Translations under genes and position numbers: made by a program
Notes under the pieces: model-generated
What the model was told of the DNA's origin: nothing
The model's input: only the letters and a program-made list of their open reading frames with translations
The model's database searches: none
Source: Cellulomonas phragmiteti
GTDB lineage: Bacteria; Actinomycetota; Actinomycetes; Actinomycetales; Cellulomonadaceae
Reading direction: 5' to 3'
Length of the DNA stretch: 64,000 bases
NCBI RefSeq assembly: GCF_016862775.1
Contig: NZ_BONP01000009.1
Span: forward strand, 1 to 64,000
Part shown: in pieces, positions 1 through 9,580 of the stretch
Numbering within the stretch: position 1 is the stretch's first letter
Layout of the letters: each line of letters starts with the position of its first letter

Positions 1-118
1 TCCGAGACGGGCACGGCCACGACGGGCGCGGGCCTGGGTTCCCCGAGCACCTCGAGTGACGGCGTGTGTGCGGGACAACGCGCAGGCAGATCGCCCACGC
101 GAGATGCCGGCGCCGAGA

Positions 119-148
119 GTGGTCCCAGGGCGGCGCCTGTGGGACCAC
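119..148 (-). terminator. Hairpin downstream of glgB (distal)
   Basis: The arms GTGGTCCCA (119-127) and TGGGACCAC (140-148) are perfect 9-bp complements around a 12-base GC-rich loop. It lies beyond the glgB stop and follows another hairpin, so the pair probably ends glgB transcription. There is no T-run, which is common for actinobacterial terminators. Confidence 0.5.
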
Positions 149-169
149 AGGGCTGAGCGCGTCAGCCCT
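149..169 (-). terminator. Hairpin directly after the glgB stop codon
   Basis: The arms AGGGCTGA (149-156) and TCAGCCCT (162-169) pair perfectly around the 5-base loop GCGCG. The stem ends two bases beyond the glgB stop codon at 172-174. Its position and shape fit an intrinsic terminator without a U-tract. Confidence 0.55.
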
Positions 170-171
170 GC

Positions 172-2415
172 TCAGGCGTCCTCGGTGGCGTCGCTCTCGG
201 TACCGTCGCTCTCTTCGCCCGTGCCCTCGGCGACGAAGACCACGGCGCCCAGCGGGGGGACGCGGACCGACGCCGACCAGTCGCGGCCGTAGTGCGCCAC
301 CGGCTCGGCGACGATCGCCCCGAGGTTGCCGACACCGGAGCCGCCGTACGCCTCGGAGTCGGAGTTGAACGCCTCGCGCCAAATGCCCCCGTGGGGCAGG
401 GGCAGGCGCCACGCCTCATGGGGAACGCCGGCGAAGTTGACGACGACGACGGCAGCGGGCCCGTCCGCGGCGTAACGGACGTAGGCGAGCAGGTTGAGGC
501 CGGCCTCGTCGGACGCCAGCCAGCCGAAGCCGTCGGGCGTGTGGTCCAGGTCCCACAGCGCGGGTGTGGCTCGGTAGACCGCGTTCAGGTCGCGCAGGGA
601 CTGCAGCACCCCGCGGTGGCCCGGGTCGTCGAGCGCGTGCCAGTCGAGTGACCGGGCCTCGGCCCACTCGCCCTGCTGCGCGAACTCCTGGCCCATGAAG
701 AGCAGCTGCTTGCCGGGGTGGGTCCACTGGTAGGCGAGCAGCGCGCGTACGCCGGCGAGCTTCTGCCAGTGGTCGCCGGGCATGCGCTCGTACAGCGATC
801 CCTTGCCGTGGACCACCTCGTCGTGGCTGATCGGCAGGACGAAGTGCTCCGAGTACGCGTAGACCATCGAGAAGGTGATCTCGTGGTGGTGGTACCGGCG
901 GTTGATGGGCTCCTCGTGCAGGTACCGCAGGGTGTCGTTCATCCAGCCCATGTTCCACTTCAGGCCGAACCCGAGGCCCTGGGCGGACGTGGGCGCCGTG
1001 ACACCCGGCCACGCGGTCGACTCCTCGGCGATCATCATGATGCCGGGCGTGCGGCGGTAGGCCGTGGCGTTCGCCTCCTGCAGGAACGAGATCGCCTCGA
1101 GGTTCTCCCGGCCGCCGTACGCGTTGGGACGCCACTGCCCGGGCTGACGCGAGTAGTCGAGGTAGAGCATCGACGCGACGGCGTCGACGCGCAGACCGTC
1201 GACGTGGAACTCCTCGAGCCAGTAGGTGGCGTTGGCGACGAGGAAGTTGCGCACCTCGGGGCGACCGAAGTTGAAGACGTACGTCCCCCAGTCCGGGTGC
1301 TCGCCGAGCAGGGGGTCCGGGTGCTCGTACAGGGCCGTGCCGTCGAAGTGCGCGAGCGCCCACTCGTCCTTCGGGAAGTGGGCGGGGACCCAGTCGACGA
1401 TGACACCGATCCCCGCGCGGTGCAGGCAGTCGACGAGGTAGCGGAAGTCGTCCGGGTGCCCGAACCGCGACGTTGGTGCGTAGTACGACGAGACCTGGTA
1501 ACCCCACGACCCGCCGAAGGGGTGCTCCGCCACGGGCAGCAGCTCGATGTGCGTGAACCCGAGGTCGAGCGCGTACTCGGTGAGCTGGTGCGCCAGGTCC
1601 CGGTAGGACAGGCCCTGCCGCCACGACCCGAGATGGACCTCGTAGACGCTCATCGGGCCGGCGTGCGGGTCACGCGCAGCACGTGCGGCCATCCAGGCGT
1701 CGTCCGACCAGTCGTACCGGGTCTCCACGACGACCGACGCCGTGGCCGGGGGGATCTCCGTGCCCTTGGCCAGCGGGTCGGCCTTCTGACGCCACGACCC
1801 GTCCGCGCCCAGGATCTCGAACTTGTAGCGCGCGCCCGCCTCGACGCCCGGCGCGAACAGCTCCCAGATGCCGCTGTCGCCCAGGGAGCGCATGGCGTGG
1901 GTGCCGCCCTGCCAGTGGTTGAAGTCGCCGACGACGCGCACGGCGCGCGCATTGGGCGCCCACACGGCGAACGCGGTGCCGCGCACCTCGCCCAGCCGTC
2001 CGGGGTACGAGCGCACGTTCGCCCCGAGGACCTCCCACAGCTGCTCGTGGCGTCCCTCCCGGACGAGGTGCCGGTCGAGCTCCTGGACGGTCGGCAGGAA
2101 CCGGTACGGGTCGTCGACGGTGCTCGTCGTGCCGCCGTACGTCACCTCGACGCGGTAGTCGGGGACCTCGGTGCCGGGGAGCAGCGCGTACCAGATGCCG
2201 TCGACCTCGTGCTGCGCCTCGACCGATCCGTCCGGTGTGACGACGACGACCCGGTCGGCGAGCGGACGCAGGGTGCGGACCGTGACCGCCCCGTCACCGA
2301 CGTGCGGGCCGAGGACGGCATGGGGGTCGTAGAAGGTGCCCTCGGCGACGCTGTGCAGCGTGTCGTGGTCGACGGGCACGGGGGACGGTGCGGCCGCTGT
2401 CATGTGCCTACCCAA
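172..2415 (-). CDS. glgB: 1,4-alpha-glucan branching enzyme GlgB
   Basis: GlgB (GH13) cuts an alpha-1,4-glucan and rejoins the piece through an alpha-1,6 bond, branching glycogen or the GlgE product in the cytoplasm. The 747-residue protein has the normal actinobacterial layout: two N-terminal beta domains, with the CBM48-like one around residues 140-240, then the catalytic barrel and a C-terminal beta domain. Visible catalytic residues are the nucleophile Asp in GLRVDAV (about 411), the acid/base Glu in MIAEES (about 464) and the Asp of [10 protein letters not shown] (about 532). A second ATG four codons in (2401-2403) is an equally good start. It follows a regulator-like gene on the same strand by 64 bases. 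The other GlgE-pathway genes lie 7 kb away. Confidence 0.96.
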   Translation of the reverse strand: MGRHMTAAAPSPVPVDHDTLHSVAEGTFYDPHAVLGPHVGDGAVTVRTLRPLADRVVVVTPDGSVEAQHEVDGIWYALLPGTEVPDYRVEVTYGGTTSTVDDPYRFLPTVQELDRHLVREGRHEQLWEVLGANVRSYPGRLGEVRGTAFAVWAPNARAVRVVGDFNHWQGGTHAMRSLGDSGIWELFAPGVEAGARYKFEILGADGSWRQKADPLAKGTEIPPATASVVVETRYDWSDDAWMAARAARDPHAGPMSVYEVHLGSWRQGLSYRDLAHQLTEYALDLGFTHIELLPVAEHPFGGSWGYQVSSYYAPTSRFGHPDDFRYLVDCLHRAGIGVIVDWVPAHFPKDEWALAHFDGTALYEHPDPLLGEHPDWGTYVFNFGRPEVRNFLVANATYWLEEFHVDGLRVDAVASMLYLDYSRQPGQWRPNAYGGRENLEAISFLQEANATAYRRTPGIMMIAEESTAWPGVTAPTSAQGLGFGLKWNMGWMNDTLRYLHEEPINRRYHHHEITFSMVYAYSEHFVLPISHDEVVHGKGSLYERMPGDHWQKLAGVRALLAYQWTHPGKQLLFMGQEFAQQGEWAEARSLDWHALDDPGHRGVLQSLRDLNAVYRATPALWDLDHTPDGFGWLASDEAGLNLLAYVRYAADGPAAVVVVNFAGVPHEAWRLPLPHGGIWREAFNSDSEAYGGSGVGNLGAIVAEPVAHYGRDWSASVRVPPLGAVVFVAEGTGEESDGTESDATEDA

Positions 2416-2479
2416 CCACCCCTCGCGCGTTGCCGCAGGTGATCGCGCGCCGGCGGGGTCCGCGGACGGCGGTGGGCGC

Positions 2480-3322
2480 TCAGCGTGGCCGTCGTGCGGT
2501 GCTGCCCCGTGCGACGAGCCGGGGCAGCGGAGCCGTGGACGTGGTCGGACGGCCCGTGGCCAGCAGGTCGAGCACGGCGCCGGCGACCTGCACGCCCATC
2601 GCGTGGACGTCCAGCGCCATGGCCGACAGCGGGGGGTGCGCGAGACGGCACAGGTGCGAGTCGTCCCAGGCGAGGAGCGACACGTCGTCGGGGACGGTCA
2701 GGCCCAGCTCGTCGGCCACGCCCAGCCCGGCGGCCGCCATGACGTCGTTGTCGAAGACGAGGGCCGAGGGTAGGTCGTTGCGCCCGAGCAGCGCGCGGGT
2801 CGCGCGGGTGCCGGACTCCTCGCCGTAGTCGCCCTCGACGACCACGCCGTGCGCACCGCGTCCTGCGCACTCGGCGAGGAACGCCTCGGTACGTGAGCGG
2901 GTGTGCGCCAGCGCGGCGGGCCCGGACACCCTGCCGATGGTCGCGTGGCCGAGGTCGACGAGGTACCCGACGGCGTCCCGCATCGCCTGGCCGTTGTCGA
3001 TCCAGACGTGGGCGACCCCGGGCAGCGCGCGCTCCGGGCCGCCGACGACGACGGTGGGGATGGCCAGCTCGGCGAGGACCGCCAGCCGTGGGTCGGCGGT
3101 GACGAGGTTGACGAGCACCACCGCGTCGACGAGGCGGCCCCGGCCCCAGCGCCGGTAGGCGGCGATCTCGGCGTCGTGGTCGGGGACGACGTGCAGCAGC
3201 AGCGAGCGGTCGTCGCTCGACAGGGTCTCCTCGATCCCACCGATGAGCTCCATGAAGAACGGCTCGAGGCCCAGCATCCGCGCCGGACGTGCCAGCACCA
3301 GTCCGATCGCGTCCGCGCCCAC
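2480..3322 (-). CDS. LacI-type sugar-binding domain protein lacking the DNA-binding head
   Basis: This is the periplasmic-binding-protein-like effector domain of the LacI/GalR family. It opens at once with the first core strand ([16 protein letters not shown]) and ends with the usual core-domain features, including [19 protein letters not shown] and [10 protein letters not shown]. The 50-60-residue helix-turn-helix and hinge that normally come first are absent. The space upstream is too short for them, because the beta-mannosidase gene ends at 3387. I chose the GTG at 3320-3322 (280 residues); an upstream ATG would overlap the mannosidase gene and add only non-LacI-like sequence. It may be a sensor or co-regulator that does not bind DNA itself, or a decayed repressor. 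The cassette context suggests a mannoside or galactoside ligand, which is inference. Confidence 0.75.
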   Translation of the reverse strand: MGADAIGLVLARPARMLGLEPFFMELIGGIEETLSSDDRSLLLHVVPDHDAEIAAYRRWGRGRLVDAVVLVNLVTADPRLAVLAELAIPTVVVGGPERALPGVAHVWIDNGQAMRDAVGYLVDLGHATIGRVSGPAALAHTRSRTEAFLAECAGRGAHGVVVEGDYGEESGTRATRALLGRNDLPSALVFDNDVMAAAGLGVADELGLTVPDDVSLLAWDDSHLCRLAHPPLSAMALDVHAMGVQVAGAVLDLLATGRPTTSTAPLPRLVARGSTARRPR

Positions 3323-3386
3323 GGCCGTCAGCGTAGCTGCGGCGCGACCGCGCCCAGGGGTGGGCGCCGCACTAACGGCGGGCCCG

Positions 3387-5933
3387 TCACGACCCGACGC
3401 GGTGGGCGGGCACGACGACGTCGTTGGCGCTGCGCAGCACCGGAGGTGCCACCAGCTCGCTCGGGTCGAGCACGGCGGCCGTGCGCACGCGGAACGTGGT
3501 CCGTGCACCGGCCGGCAGGGTCACCAGCGCCTCGTCGACGGCCGCGTCGGGGTCGAGCCGGTCGACCAGCAGGGTGAGGTCCCGCACCAGGGAGCGCGCG
3601 GTCACCTCGACGTCGTAGCCGTCCTGCACGGGGTGGACGCGCGCGTCGTACGCAGCGGGGTCGAGCGCCAGGTCGACGTCCTCGAGCCAGGTGTGCACGG
3701 CGCGGCGCCGGTCGAGGGTGACGACGAGCACCTCCCGCGTCGGGTCGTCCGGGGTGCGCACGACGGGGGGCACCGGGAACGTGCCGACCGACCAGGCCCC
3801 GACCGTCAGCGCCAGCTCGCTGCGCGCGAGGACGACACCGTCCAGCGTCTGGCGCTCGAGGACGGCGACGCCCTTCCACAGCACCGGGGTGTCGTTGACG
3901 GCGACCAGCGACTCCCGGCCGTCGCGCGGCTGGATCGTCACCAGCCGCTCGGCGAAGGCTGCGCGCAGCGCCCACCACATCGGCTTGGGGCGGCCGTCCC
4001 CGTCGATCGCGGCCCACGAGGTCACGGGCCAGCAGTCGTTGAGCTGCCACACGATCGCGCCCGCGGTGGTCGGCCACCACGAGCGGTAGTGCTCCACGGC
4101 GAACCGGACGGCACGGGCCTGGTTGAGCTGAGCGGCCCACAGCCAGTCGGTGAAGTCGGTCGGGACCCCGAGGTGGGGCGCCATGCCGCGGTCGAGCTTG
4201 CCGGTGCCGTCCTCGGCCTTCTGGTGGAGCAGGAAGGTCGGGTGCTCCTTGCCGGCGACGGAACCGTCCTGCGCACGCACGGCACGCTGGAGGGTCGCCC
4301 ACGTCGCAGGTCCCTGGAACCCGAACTCGGAGCAGAACCGCGGGACGTCGTCGCGGTAGGCGGTGTAGTCGACCCGGTTCCACACCTCCCACTGGTGGTG
4401 CGACCCGTGGTCCAGGTCGTTCGGGTGCACCTCGTCGAGGTCGAATCCCGGCGAGGCCGGGCTGTTCGCCACGTAGGGTCGCGTCGGGTCGAGCTCGGCG
4501 ACCACGGCCGGCAGGATCTCGGTGGCGTACCGGTGGCCCCACGTGCGCCCGTCGAGCTCCTCCCGCCAGCCCCAGTCGCGGAACCCCCACAGGTTCTCGT
4601 TGCCGCCGTTCCACAGCACGAGCGACGGGTGCGGTGTCAGGCGCGCCACGTGCTCACGGGCCTCGGCCTCGATCTCCTCGCGCAGCGGCGACTCCTCCGG
4701 GTACGCGGCGCACGCGAGCAGGAAGTCCTGCCACACGAGCAGCCCGCGCTCGTCGCACAGCTCGTAGAAGTCCTCGGACTCGTAGGTCCCGCCACCCCAC
4801 ACCCGGAGCAGGTTGAGCCGTGCGCCGAGCGCCTGGTCGAGGCGACCGGCGAGGCGGCTGCGTGTGACGCGGGTGAGCAGGTGGTCGTCGGGGATCCAGC
4901 TCGCGCCGCGGACGAACACGGACCGGCCGTTGACGCGCAGGGTGAACGCGGCGCCGTGGTCGTCGGGGGCGGTGTCGAGCTCGACGGTGCGGAAGCCGAT
5001 CCGCCGCGACCAGGTGCCCAGCAGGGGGCCGGTCCCGCGCGGGCCGGCGGGGGCCGCCGGGTCCGCGGCGCGCAGCTCGACGTGCAGGTCGTGCAGCGGT
5101 TGCGCGCCGTGGCCGACGGGCCACCACAGGGGTGCGTGCGGCACCTCGAGGCGCGCCGTGGCCCCGGTGGACCCGGTGCCGATCTCCGCGACCGCCTCGG
5201 CGCCGGCGACCCTGGCCGTCACCACGAGCGGGACGCCGCCGCCCGGCAGCCCGGACCTCTCCACGTCCACGTGGACGTGCACGACGCCGGTCCCGTCGGG
5301 CTCGACCGTGACGAGCGGTCGGACCGTGGCGAGCCGCGCGACCCGCCACCGCTCGACGCGCACCGGTCGCCACAGTCCCGCCGTCTGCAGGTCCGGCCCC
5401 CAGTCCCACCCGAACGAGCAGGCCATCTTGCGGACCATGTGGAAGGGCTGCGCGTACGCCCGCGGTCGGGGGCCCAGACGCGCGGCCTCGGCCTCGGCGT
5501 ACGTCAGCGCGGACGCGATCTCCACCCGCAGAGTCTGCGTGCCGGGCCGCAAGTGGTCGCGCAGGTCGACCCGGTAGGTGCGGTGCTGGTTCGCGGTCGC
5601 GGCCAGCCGTGCCGCACCCAGCGACACCGTCGCGACGGTGTCCACGCCCTCGAGGACGAGGTCGACGCGTTCACCGGCGGTCGCCGGCGCCGCGGCCAGC
5701 GGCCGCTCGTAGACCCAGTCGACGCGCTTCATCCACGCGAGCTCCTCCTCGTGGCGGTCGACGTACGGGTCGTCGATGAGCCCGGCCGCGAGCAGGTCGG
5801 TGTGGGTGGTGCCGGGGACGTGGGCCGGCACGCCCGACCGCAGGTGGTGGGCCAGCGCGGCGGGGAGGTCCGCCGGCAGGGTCGAGGCGACGGCGGTGAG
5901 GGTCCAGCCCTCGGCGAGGACGTCGTGGGTCAT
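3387..5933 (-). CDS. Beta-mannosidase, GH2 family
   Basis: This predicted GH2 exo-beta-mannosidase removes terminal beta-mannose from manno-oligosaccharides. It has 848 residues and no signal peptide, so it is probably cytoplasmic. It starts MTHDVLAEGW, with the GH2 sugar-binding and Ig-like domains before the catalytic barrel. The acid/base Glu lies in WNGGNENLWG (about 446) and the nucleophile Glu in CSEFGFQG (about 536), both typical of GH2 mannosidases. The start at 5931-5933 was chosen because the family-like sequence begins there; the open frame continues upstream into unrelated low-complexity sequence. It diverges from the alpha-galactosidase gene across a 145-base promoter region. Together these enzymes would strip galactose and mannose from galactomannan fragments. 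Confidence 0.9.
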   Translation of the reverse strand: MTHDVLAEGWTLTAVASTLPADLPAALAHHLRSGVPAHVPGTTHTDLLAAGLIDDPYVDRHEEELAWMKRVDWVYERPLAAAPATAGERVDLVLEGVDTVATVSLGAARLAATANQHRTYRVDLRDHLRPGTQTLRVEIASALTYAEAEAARLGPRPRAYAQPFHMVRKMACSFGWDWGPDLQTAGLWRPVRVERWRVARLATVRPLVTVEPDGTGVVHVHVDVERSGLPGGGVPLVVTARVAGAEAVAEIGTGSTGATARLEVPHAPLWWPVGHGAQPLHDLHVELRAADPAAPAGPRGTGPLLGTWSRRIGFRTVELDTAPDDHGAAFTLRVNGRSVFVRGASWIPDDHLLTRVTRSRLAGRLDQALGARLNLLRVWGGGTYESEDFYELCDERGLLVWQDFLLACAAYPEESPLREEIEAEAREHVARLTPHPSLVLWNGGNENLWGFRDWGWREELDGRTWGHRYATEILPAVVAELDPTRPYVANSPASPGFDLDEVHPNDLDHGSHHQWEVWNRVDYTAYRDDVPRFCSEFGFQGPATWATLQRAVRAQDGSVAGKEHPTFLLHQKAEDGTGKLDRGMAPHLGVPTDFTDWLWAAQLNQARAVRFAVEHYRSWWPTTAGAIVWQLNDCWPVTSWAAIDGDGRPKPMWWALRAAFAERLVTIQPRDGRESLVAVNDTPVLWKGVAVLERQTLDGVVLARSELALTVGAWSVGTFPVPPVVRTPDDPTREVLVVTLDRRRAVHTWLEDVDLALDPAAYDARVHPVQDGYDVEVTARSLVRDLTLLVDRLDPDAAVDEALVTLPAGARTTFRVRTAAVLDPSELVAPPVLRSANDVVVPAHRVGS

Positions 5934-6012
5934 CGGTGAGGCGCTCCCGGGTCGCGGCCCCGGCGCGGCGCAGCGTCGCGCGGCAGGTCGACGGTGACCT
6001 GGAGCCGCAACA

Positions 6013-6052
6013 TTGTTAGGCGACTGAACGAAGTAAGTCAACGTCGTAGGGT
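6013..6052. promoter_or_regulatory. Overlapping divergent promoters for beta-mannosidase and alpha-galactosidase
   Basis: On the minus strand TTGACT (6036-6041) and TAACAA (6013-6018), spaced by 17 bases, form a good promoter for the beta-mannosidase gene. On the plus strand TAGGGT (6047-6052) is a -10 candidate, with a weak -35 (CTGAAC, 6024-6029) 17 bases upstream, for the alpha-galactosidase gene. The two overlap, and an imperfect inverted repeat, GACT (6022-6025) and AGTC (6036-6039), lies between them. One regulator bound here could control both genes; the ROK repressor encoded downstream is the obvious candidate, by inference. Confidence 0.5.
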
Positions 6053-6078
6053 AGGCCCGATCCCCACGGAGGTGAGCG

Positions 6079-8283
6079 GTGCACCAGCGTCCCGACGACG
6101 AGACGACCCCCACGACGAGCGCCCCATCGGGCGGGCCCCTGCCGGGCACGCCACCCGAGCTGCTGCACCTGCGTGCCGCCGGGGTCAGCCTCGTCCTCGA
6201 CCTCGCGGGCCTGCCCCGCGTCCTGCACTGGGGAGCCGACCTCGGCGCCCTCGAGGACGCCGCGCTCGCCGACCTGCGGCACGCCGCGCGCCCGGCGCCG
6301 ATGGGGTCGCCGGTGGACGGCGAGGTCGTGCCCTGCGTGCTGCCCGCCCACGCGGACGGCTGGCTCGGGACCCCCGGACTGACCGGGTCCCGCGCCGGGC
6401 GGGCGTGGTCCGCGGCGTTCGCGGCCGGTGCCCCGTCGCTCACCCGCACCCACGACGGCGGGGCGGTGCTCGTCGTCCCGGCCACGGACACCGCCGCAGG
6501 GCTGGGCCTCGAGCTCGTGCTCGAGCTGACGCCCCAGGGTCTCGTGCGGCAGCGCGCCACGCTCACCAACGCGGGCGACGACGTGTACGAGGTCGGCAGC
6601 CTCACGCTCACGCTCCCCGTCCCGGCACGTGCCACCACGCTCCTGGACTTCGGCGGGCACTGGGCGCGCGAGCGCTCGCCGATGCGCACGGCCTTCACCC
6701 ACGGCACGCGGCTGCGCGAGAGCCGACGCGGACGCACCGGCTTCGACTCGCCGTACGTGCTGGTGGCCGGCACCGAGGACCTCGCGCACCGCCGCGGCGA
6801 GGCCTGGGGGTGGCACGTCGCCTGGTCCGGCAACCACCGCAGCCTGGCCGAGCGCAGCCACTACCACCCGGGCCTGCTCGGCGGCGGTGAGCTGCTCGTC
6901 CCCGGGGAGGTCCGGCTGGCCCCCGGGGAGTCCTACACCAGCCCCTGGGTGTACGGGTCGTACGGCGAGCGGGGCCTCGACGCGCTCGCGGACCGCTTCC
7001 ACGCCTGGCTGCGGGCCCGTCCGCAGCACCCGCGCAGCCCGCGGCCGGTCACCCTCAACACCTGGGAGGCCGTGTACTTCCACCACGACCTGGAGCGGCT
7101 CGTCGAGCTCGCCGACGCGGCTGCGGCCGTCGGCGCGGAGCGCTTCGTCCTGGACGACGGCTGGTTCGGGTCCCGGCGGGACGACACGAGCGGCCTGGGG
7201 GACTGGTTCGTGTCCAAGGAGGTGTGGCCCGACGGGCTGGGCCCGCTGATCGACCACGTCACCGGCCTCGGGCTGCAGTTCGGTCTGTGGGTCGAGCCCG
7301 AGATGGTCAACCCCGACTCGGACCTGGCGCGTGCGCACCCGGACTGGATGCTGCAGCTGCCCGACCGGCTGCCGCGACCCGCGCGTCACCAGCAGGTGCT
7401 CGACCTGGCGCGGCCGGAGGCGTACGCCTACGTGCTCGGACGGCTCGACGCGCTGCTCACCGAGCACGACATCGCGTACCTCAAGTGGGACCACAACCGT
7501 GACCTGGTCGACGCGGGCCACGGACCGGACGGGGTCCCCGGGGTGCACGGTCAGACCCTGGCGGTGTACCGGCTGCTCGACGACCTGCGGGCGCGCCACC
7601 CGCGCGTCGAGATCGAGTCCTGCTCCTCGGGTGGCGCGCGGATCGACCTCGAGATCCTGCAGCGGACGGACCGGGTGTGGGCGTCGGACTGCATCGACGC
7701 GCTCGAGCGCCGGTCGATCCAGCCGTGGACCAACCTGCTGATCCCGCTGGAGCTCATCGGCGCCCACATCGGCTCGGGCACCGCGCACAGCACCGGCCGC
7801 AGCGCCTCCCTCGGGTTCCGCGCGGGCACCGCGCTGTTCGGCCACCTCGGCATCGAGTGGGACCTGCGGGAGGCCGACGACGCGCAGCGCGCCGAGCTCA
7901 CGGCCTGGGTCGCGCTGTACAAGGAGGTGCGCGGTCTGCTGCACAGCGGCGCGAGCGTGCACGCCGACTCCGCGGACCCCGCGGTCCAGGTGCACGGCGT
8001 GGTCGCGCAGGACGGGTCGGACGCGCTGTACGCGATCGCGACGGTCGCGTCCTCGGCGCAGATGCCGGCCGTCGCCGTCCCGCTGCCGGGTCTCGACCCC
8101 GACGCGACCTACCATGTGCGCCCGCAGGCGCCGGGTGACGGCGTGACGCACGGGCAGCCTGCGCCGTGGTGGGGGCCGGACGGGATCCGGGTGACCGGGC
8201 GTGTGCTGGAGCAGGTGGGCGTGCGTCCCCCGTACCTGTCGCCCGAGCGGCTGGTGCTGCTGCGCGCGACGCGGGTGGGCTGA
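6079..8283 (+). CDS. Alpha-galactosidase, GH36 family
   Basis: GH36 alpha-galactosidases release terminal alpha-1,6-galactose from raffinose-type sugars or galactomannan side chains. The protein has 734 residues, the usual length, with an N-terminal beta-sandwich, a TIM barrel from about residue 320 and a C-terminal beta domain. The nucleophile Asp is in YLKWDHN (about 471) and the acid/base Asp in SDCIDALER (about 537); CSSGG is the usual substrate-loop motif. No signal peptide is seen. The GTG start at 6079 has GGAGG (6068-6072) six bases upstream, which settles the start. The ROK regulator gene follows 33 bases after its stop, probably in one transcript. Confidence 0.95.
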   Translation: MHQRPDDETTPTTSAPSGGPLPGTPPELLHLRAAGVSLVLDLAGLPRVLHWGADLGALEDAALADLRHAARPAPMGSPVDGEVVPCVLPAHADGWLGTPGLTGSRAGRAWSAAFAAGAPSLTRTHDGGAVLVVPATDTAAGLGLELVLELTPQGLVRQRATLTNAGDDVYEVGSLTLTLPVPARATTLLDFGGHWARERSPMRTAFTHGTRLRESRRGRTGFDSPYVLVAGTEDLAHRRGEAWGWHVAWSGNHRSLAERSHYHPGLLGGGELLVPGEVRLAPGESYTSPWVYGSYGERGLDALADRFHAWLRARPQHPRSPRPVTLNTWEAVYFHHDLERLVELADAAAAVGAERFVLDDGWFGSRRDDTSGLGDWFVSKEVWPDGLGPLIDHVTGLGLQFGLWVEPEMVNPDSDLARAHPDWMLQLPDRLPRPARHQQVLDLARPEAYAYVLGRLDALLTEHDIAYLKWDHNRDLVDAGHGPDGVPGVHGQTLAVYRLLDDLRARHPRVEIESCSSGGARIDLEILQRTDRVWASDCIDALERRSIQPWTNLLIPLELIGAHIGSGTAHSTGRSASLGFRAGTALFGHLGIEWDLREADDAQRAELTAWVALYKEVRGLLHSGASVHADSADPAVQVHGVVAQDGSDALYAIATVASSAQMPAVAVPLPGLDPDATYHVRPQAPGDGVTHGQPAPWWGPDGIRVTGRVLEQVGVRPPYLSPERLVLLRATRVG

Positions 8284-8316
8284 CACCGGCCGGCCCGTCG
8301 GTCGAGGGGAGCACGA

Positions 8317-9567
8317 GTGAACGCAGGCACACCCGGCCCCGGCGCCGCGCACACCAGCAGCCGCAGCGCGATCCTCGACGTCATCCGCGCCGCCGGGACG
8401 ATCAGTCGCGTCGAGCTGACCCGCGCCACCGGGTTGACCGCGGCCACCGTCTCGACCGTGGTGCGTCGCCTCATCGACGAGGGGCTCGTCGTGGAGGCCG
8501 GGCGGGCGGAGTCCACGGGCGGCAAGCCGCGCATGCTCCTGCAGCTCGACCCCGCGGCGCGCCACGCCGTCGGCGTGCACCTCGACCACGCCGGGATCAC
8601 CTACGTCATCGCCAACCTCGGCGGGCAGGTCGTCGCCCGCTGGCGACGCCCCGGCGCGGGTGCCGACGACCCGCGCGACGTCGTCGCCCGGATCGCCGCC
8701 GAGATCTCCGCGACCGTCGCGCGGGTCGGCGTCGATCCGGAGCACCTGCTCGGTGTCGGCGTGGTCTCACCCGGCCCGCTCGCGACCGCCACCGGCATGA
8801 CCCTCGCCCCGCCCGTCATGCAGCACTGGGCCGAGTTCCCGCTGGCCGACGCGATCGAGGACGCCGTCGGGCTGCCCGTGCTGCTCGACAACGACGCCAC
8901 GGCGTCCGCCCTCGGTGAGTACTGGTCCGGGGGCGTGCCCACCGGGGCGGTCTGCGCCGCGCTGTACATGGGCACCGGCATCGGCGCCGGGATCATCGTC
9001 GACGGGACCGTGTACCGCGGTCGCTCGTCGAACGCGGGCGAGATCGGGCACGTGTGCGTCGACGTCGACGGGCCGCAGTGCTGGTGCGGCAGCCGGGGGT
9101 GCATCGAGGTGTTCGCCGGGCCGGGCGCCGTGGTCGCCCGCGCCGCCGAGGCCGGGATCGCCCTGCCCGGGCGCAGCGTCTCCGAGGACTTCGCCGCCCT
9201 CGCGCGGGCCGCGGCACGTGGCGAGGAGGCACCGGTCCGGCTGCTCGGGGACTCGGCCCGGTACCTGGCGGCCGCCGCGCAGGTGCTGGCCAACGTGCTC
9301 GACCTCGACCTGCTCGTGCTCACCGGCGCCTCGTTCGCGCACGCCGGCTCGCTCTACCTCCCGGTCGTGCAGGAGCGGCTCTCGGGCGGCTTCTTCGCCC
9401 GCGGGACGCACGACGTGCGCGTGACGATCTCGTCGCACGCGTCCGAGGCGGCAGCGGTCGGGGGCGCCGCCCTCGTGCTGCAGGCCGAGCTCGCGCCCCG
9501 CGCGGCAGGGCTGCGGATGGTCGTCGACACCCTGACCGAGGTCCCGGCGGGGCCGGGCGTGGCCTGA
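8317..9567 (+). CDS. ROK-family transcriptional repressor
   Basis: The protein has 416 residues: an N-terminal winged helix (about 17-75, containing SRVELTRATGLTAATVSTVV) and a C-terminal ROK domain. The ROK part carries the sugar-site motif LLDNDATASALGEY, the glycine-rich MGTGIGAGI and the zinc motif CWCGSRGC followed by IEVFAG. Proteins of this layout (NagC, Mlc, XylR types) bind DNA and are released by a sugar or sugar phosphate. GAGGGGA (8304-8310) precedes the GTG start by six bases. Its place behind the alpha-galactosidase gene suggests it controls the divergent hydrolase promoters. The ligand is unknown; galactose or mannose derivatives are a guess from context. Confidence 0.92.
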   Translation: MNAGTPGPGAAHTSSRSAILDVIRAAGTISRVELTRATGLTAATVSTVVRRLIDEGLVVEAGRAESTGGKPRMLLQLDPAARHAVGVHLDHAGITYVIANLGGQVVARWRRPGAGADDPRDVVARIAAEISATVARVGVDPEHLLGVGVVSPGPLATATGMTLAPPVMQHWAEFPLADAIEDAVGLPVLLDNDATASALGEYWSGGVPTGAVCAALYMGTGIGAGIIVDGTVYRGRSSNAGEIGHVCVDVDGPQCWCGSRGCIEVFAGPGAVVARAAEAGIALPGRSVSEDFAALARAAARGEEAPVRLLGDSARYLAAAAQVLANVLDLDLLVLTGASFAHAGSLYLPVVQERLSGGFFARGTHDVRVTISSHASEAAAVGGAALVLQAELAPRAAGLRMVVDTLTEVPAGPGVA

Positions 9568-9580
9568 CGCGCCGTCCCGG

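Larger units (their letters stand above)
1..171. other. Window edge and intergenic DNA downstream of glgB
   Basis: No complete gene lies here. On the minus strand a GTG at 50 opens a frame that runs off the left edge and begins VLGEPRPAPVVAVPVS, which could be the start of a protein. On the plus strand a frame entering from the left ends with a stop at 57-59. Too little is present to choose between them. The stretch 119-169 holds two hairpins described separately. Confidence 0.3.

Noticed and set aside
5934..6833. Extension of the beta-mannosidase frame by about 300 residues upstream
   Set aside because: The added sequence is low-complexity, overlaps the divergent alpha-galactosidase gene and the promoter region, and has no GH2-like features.
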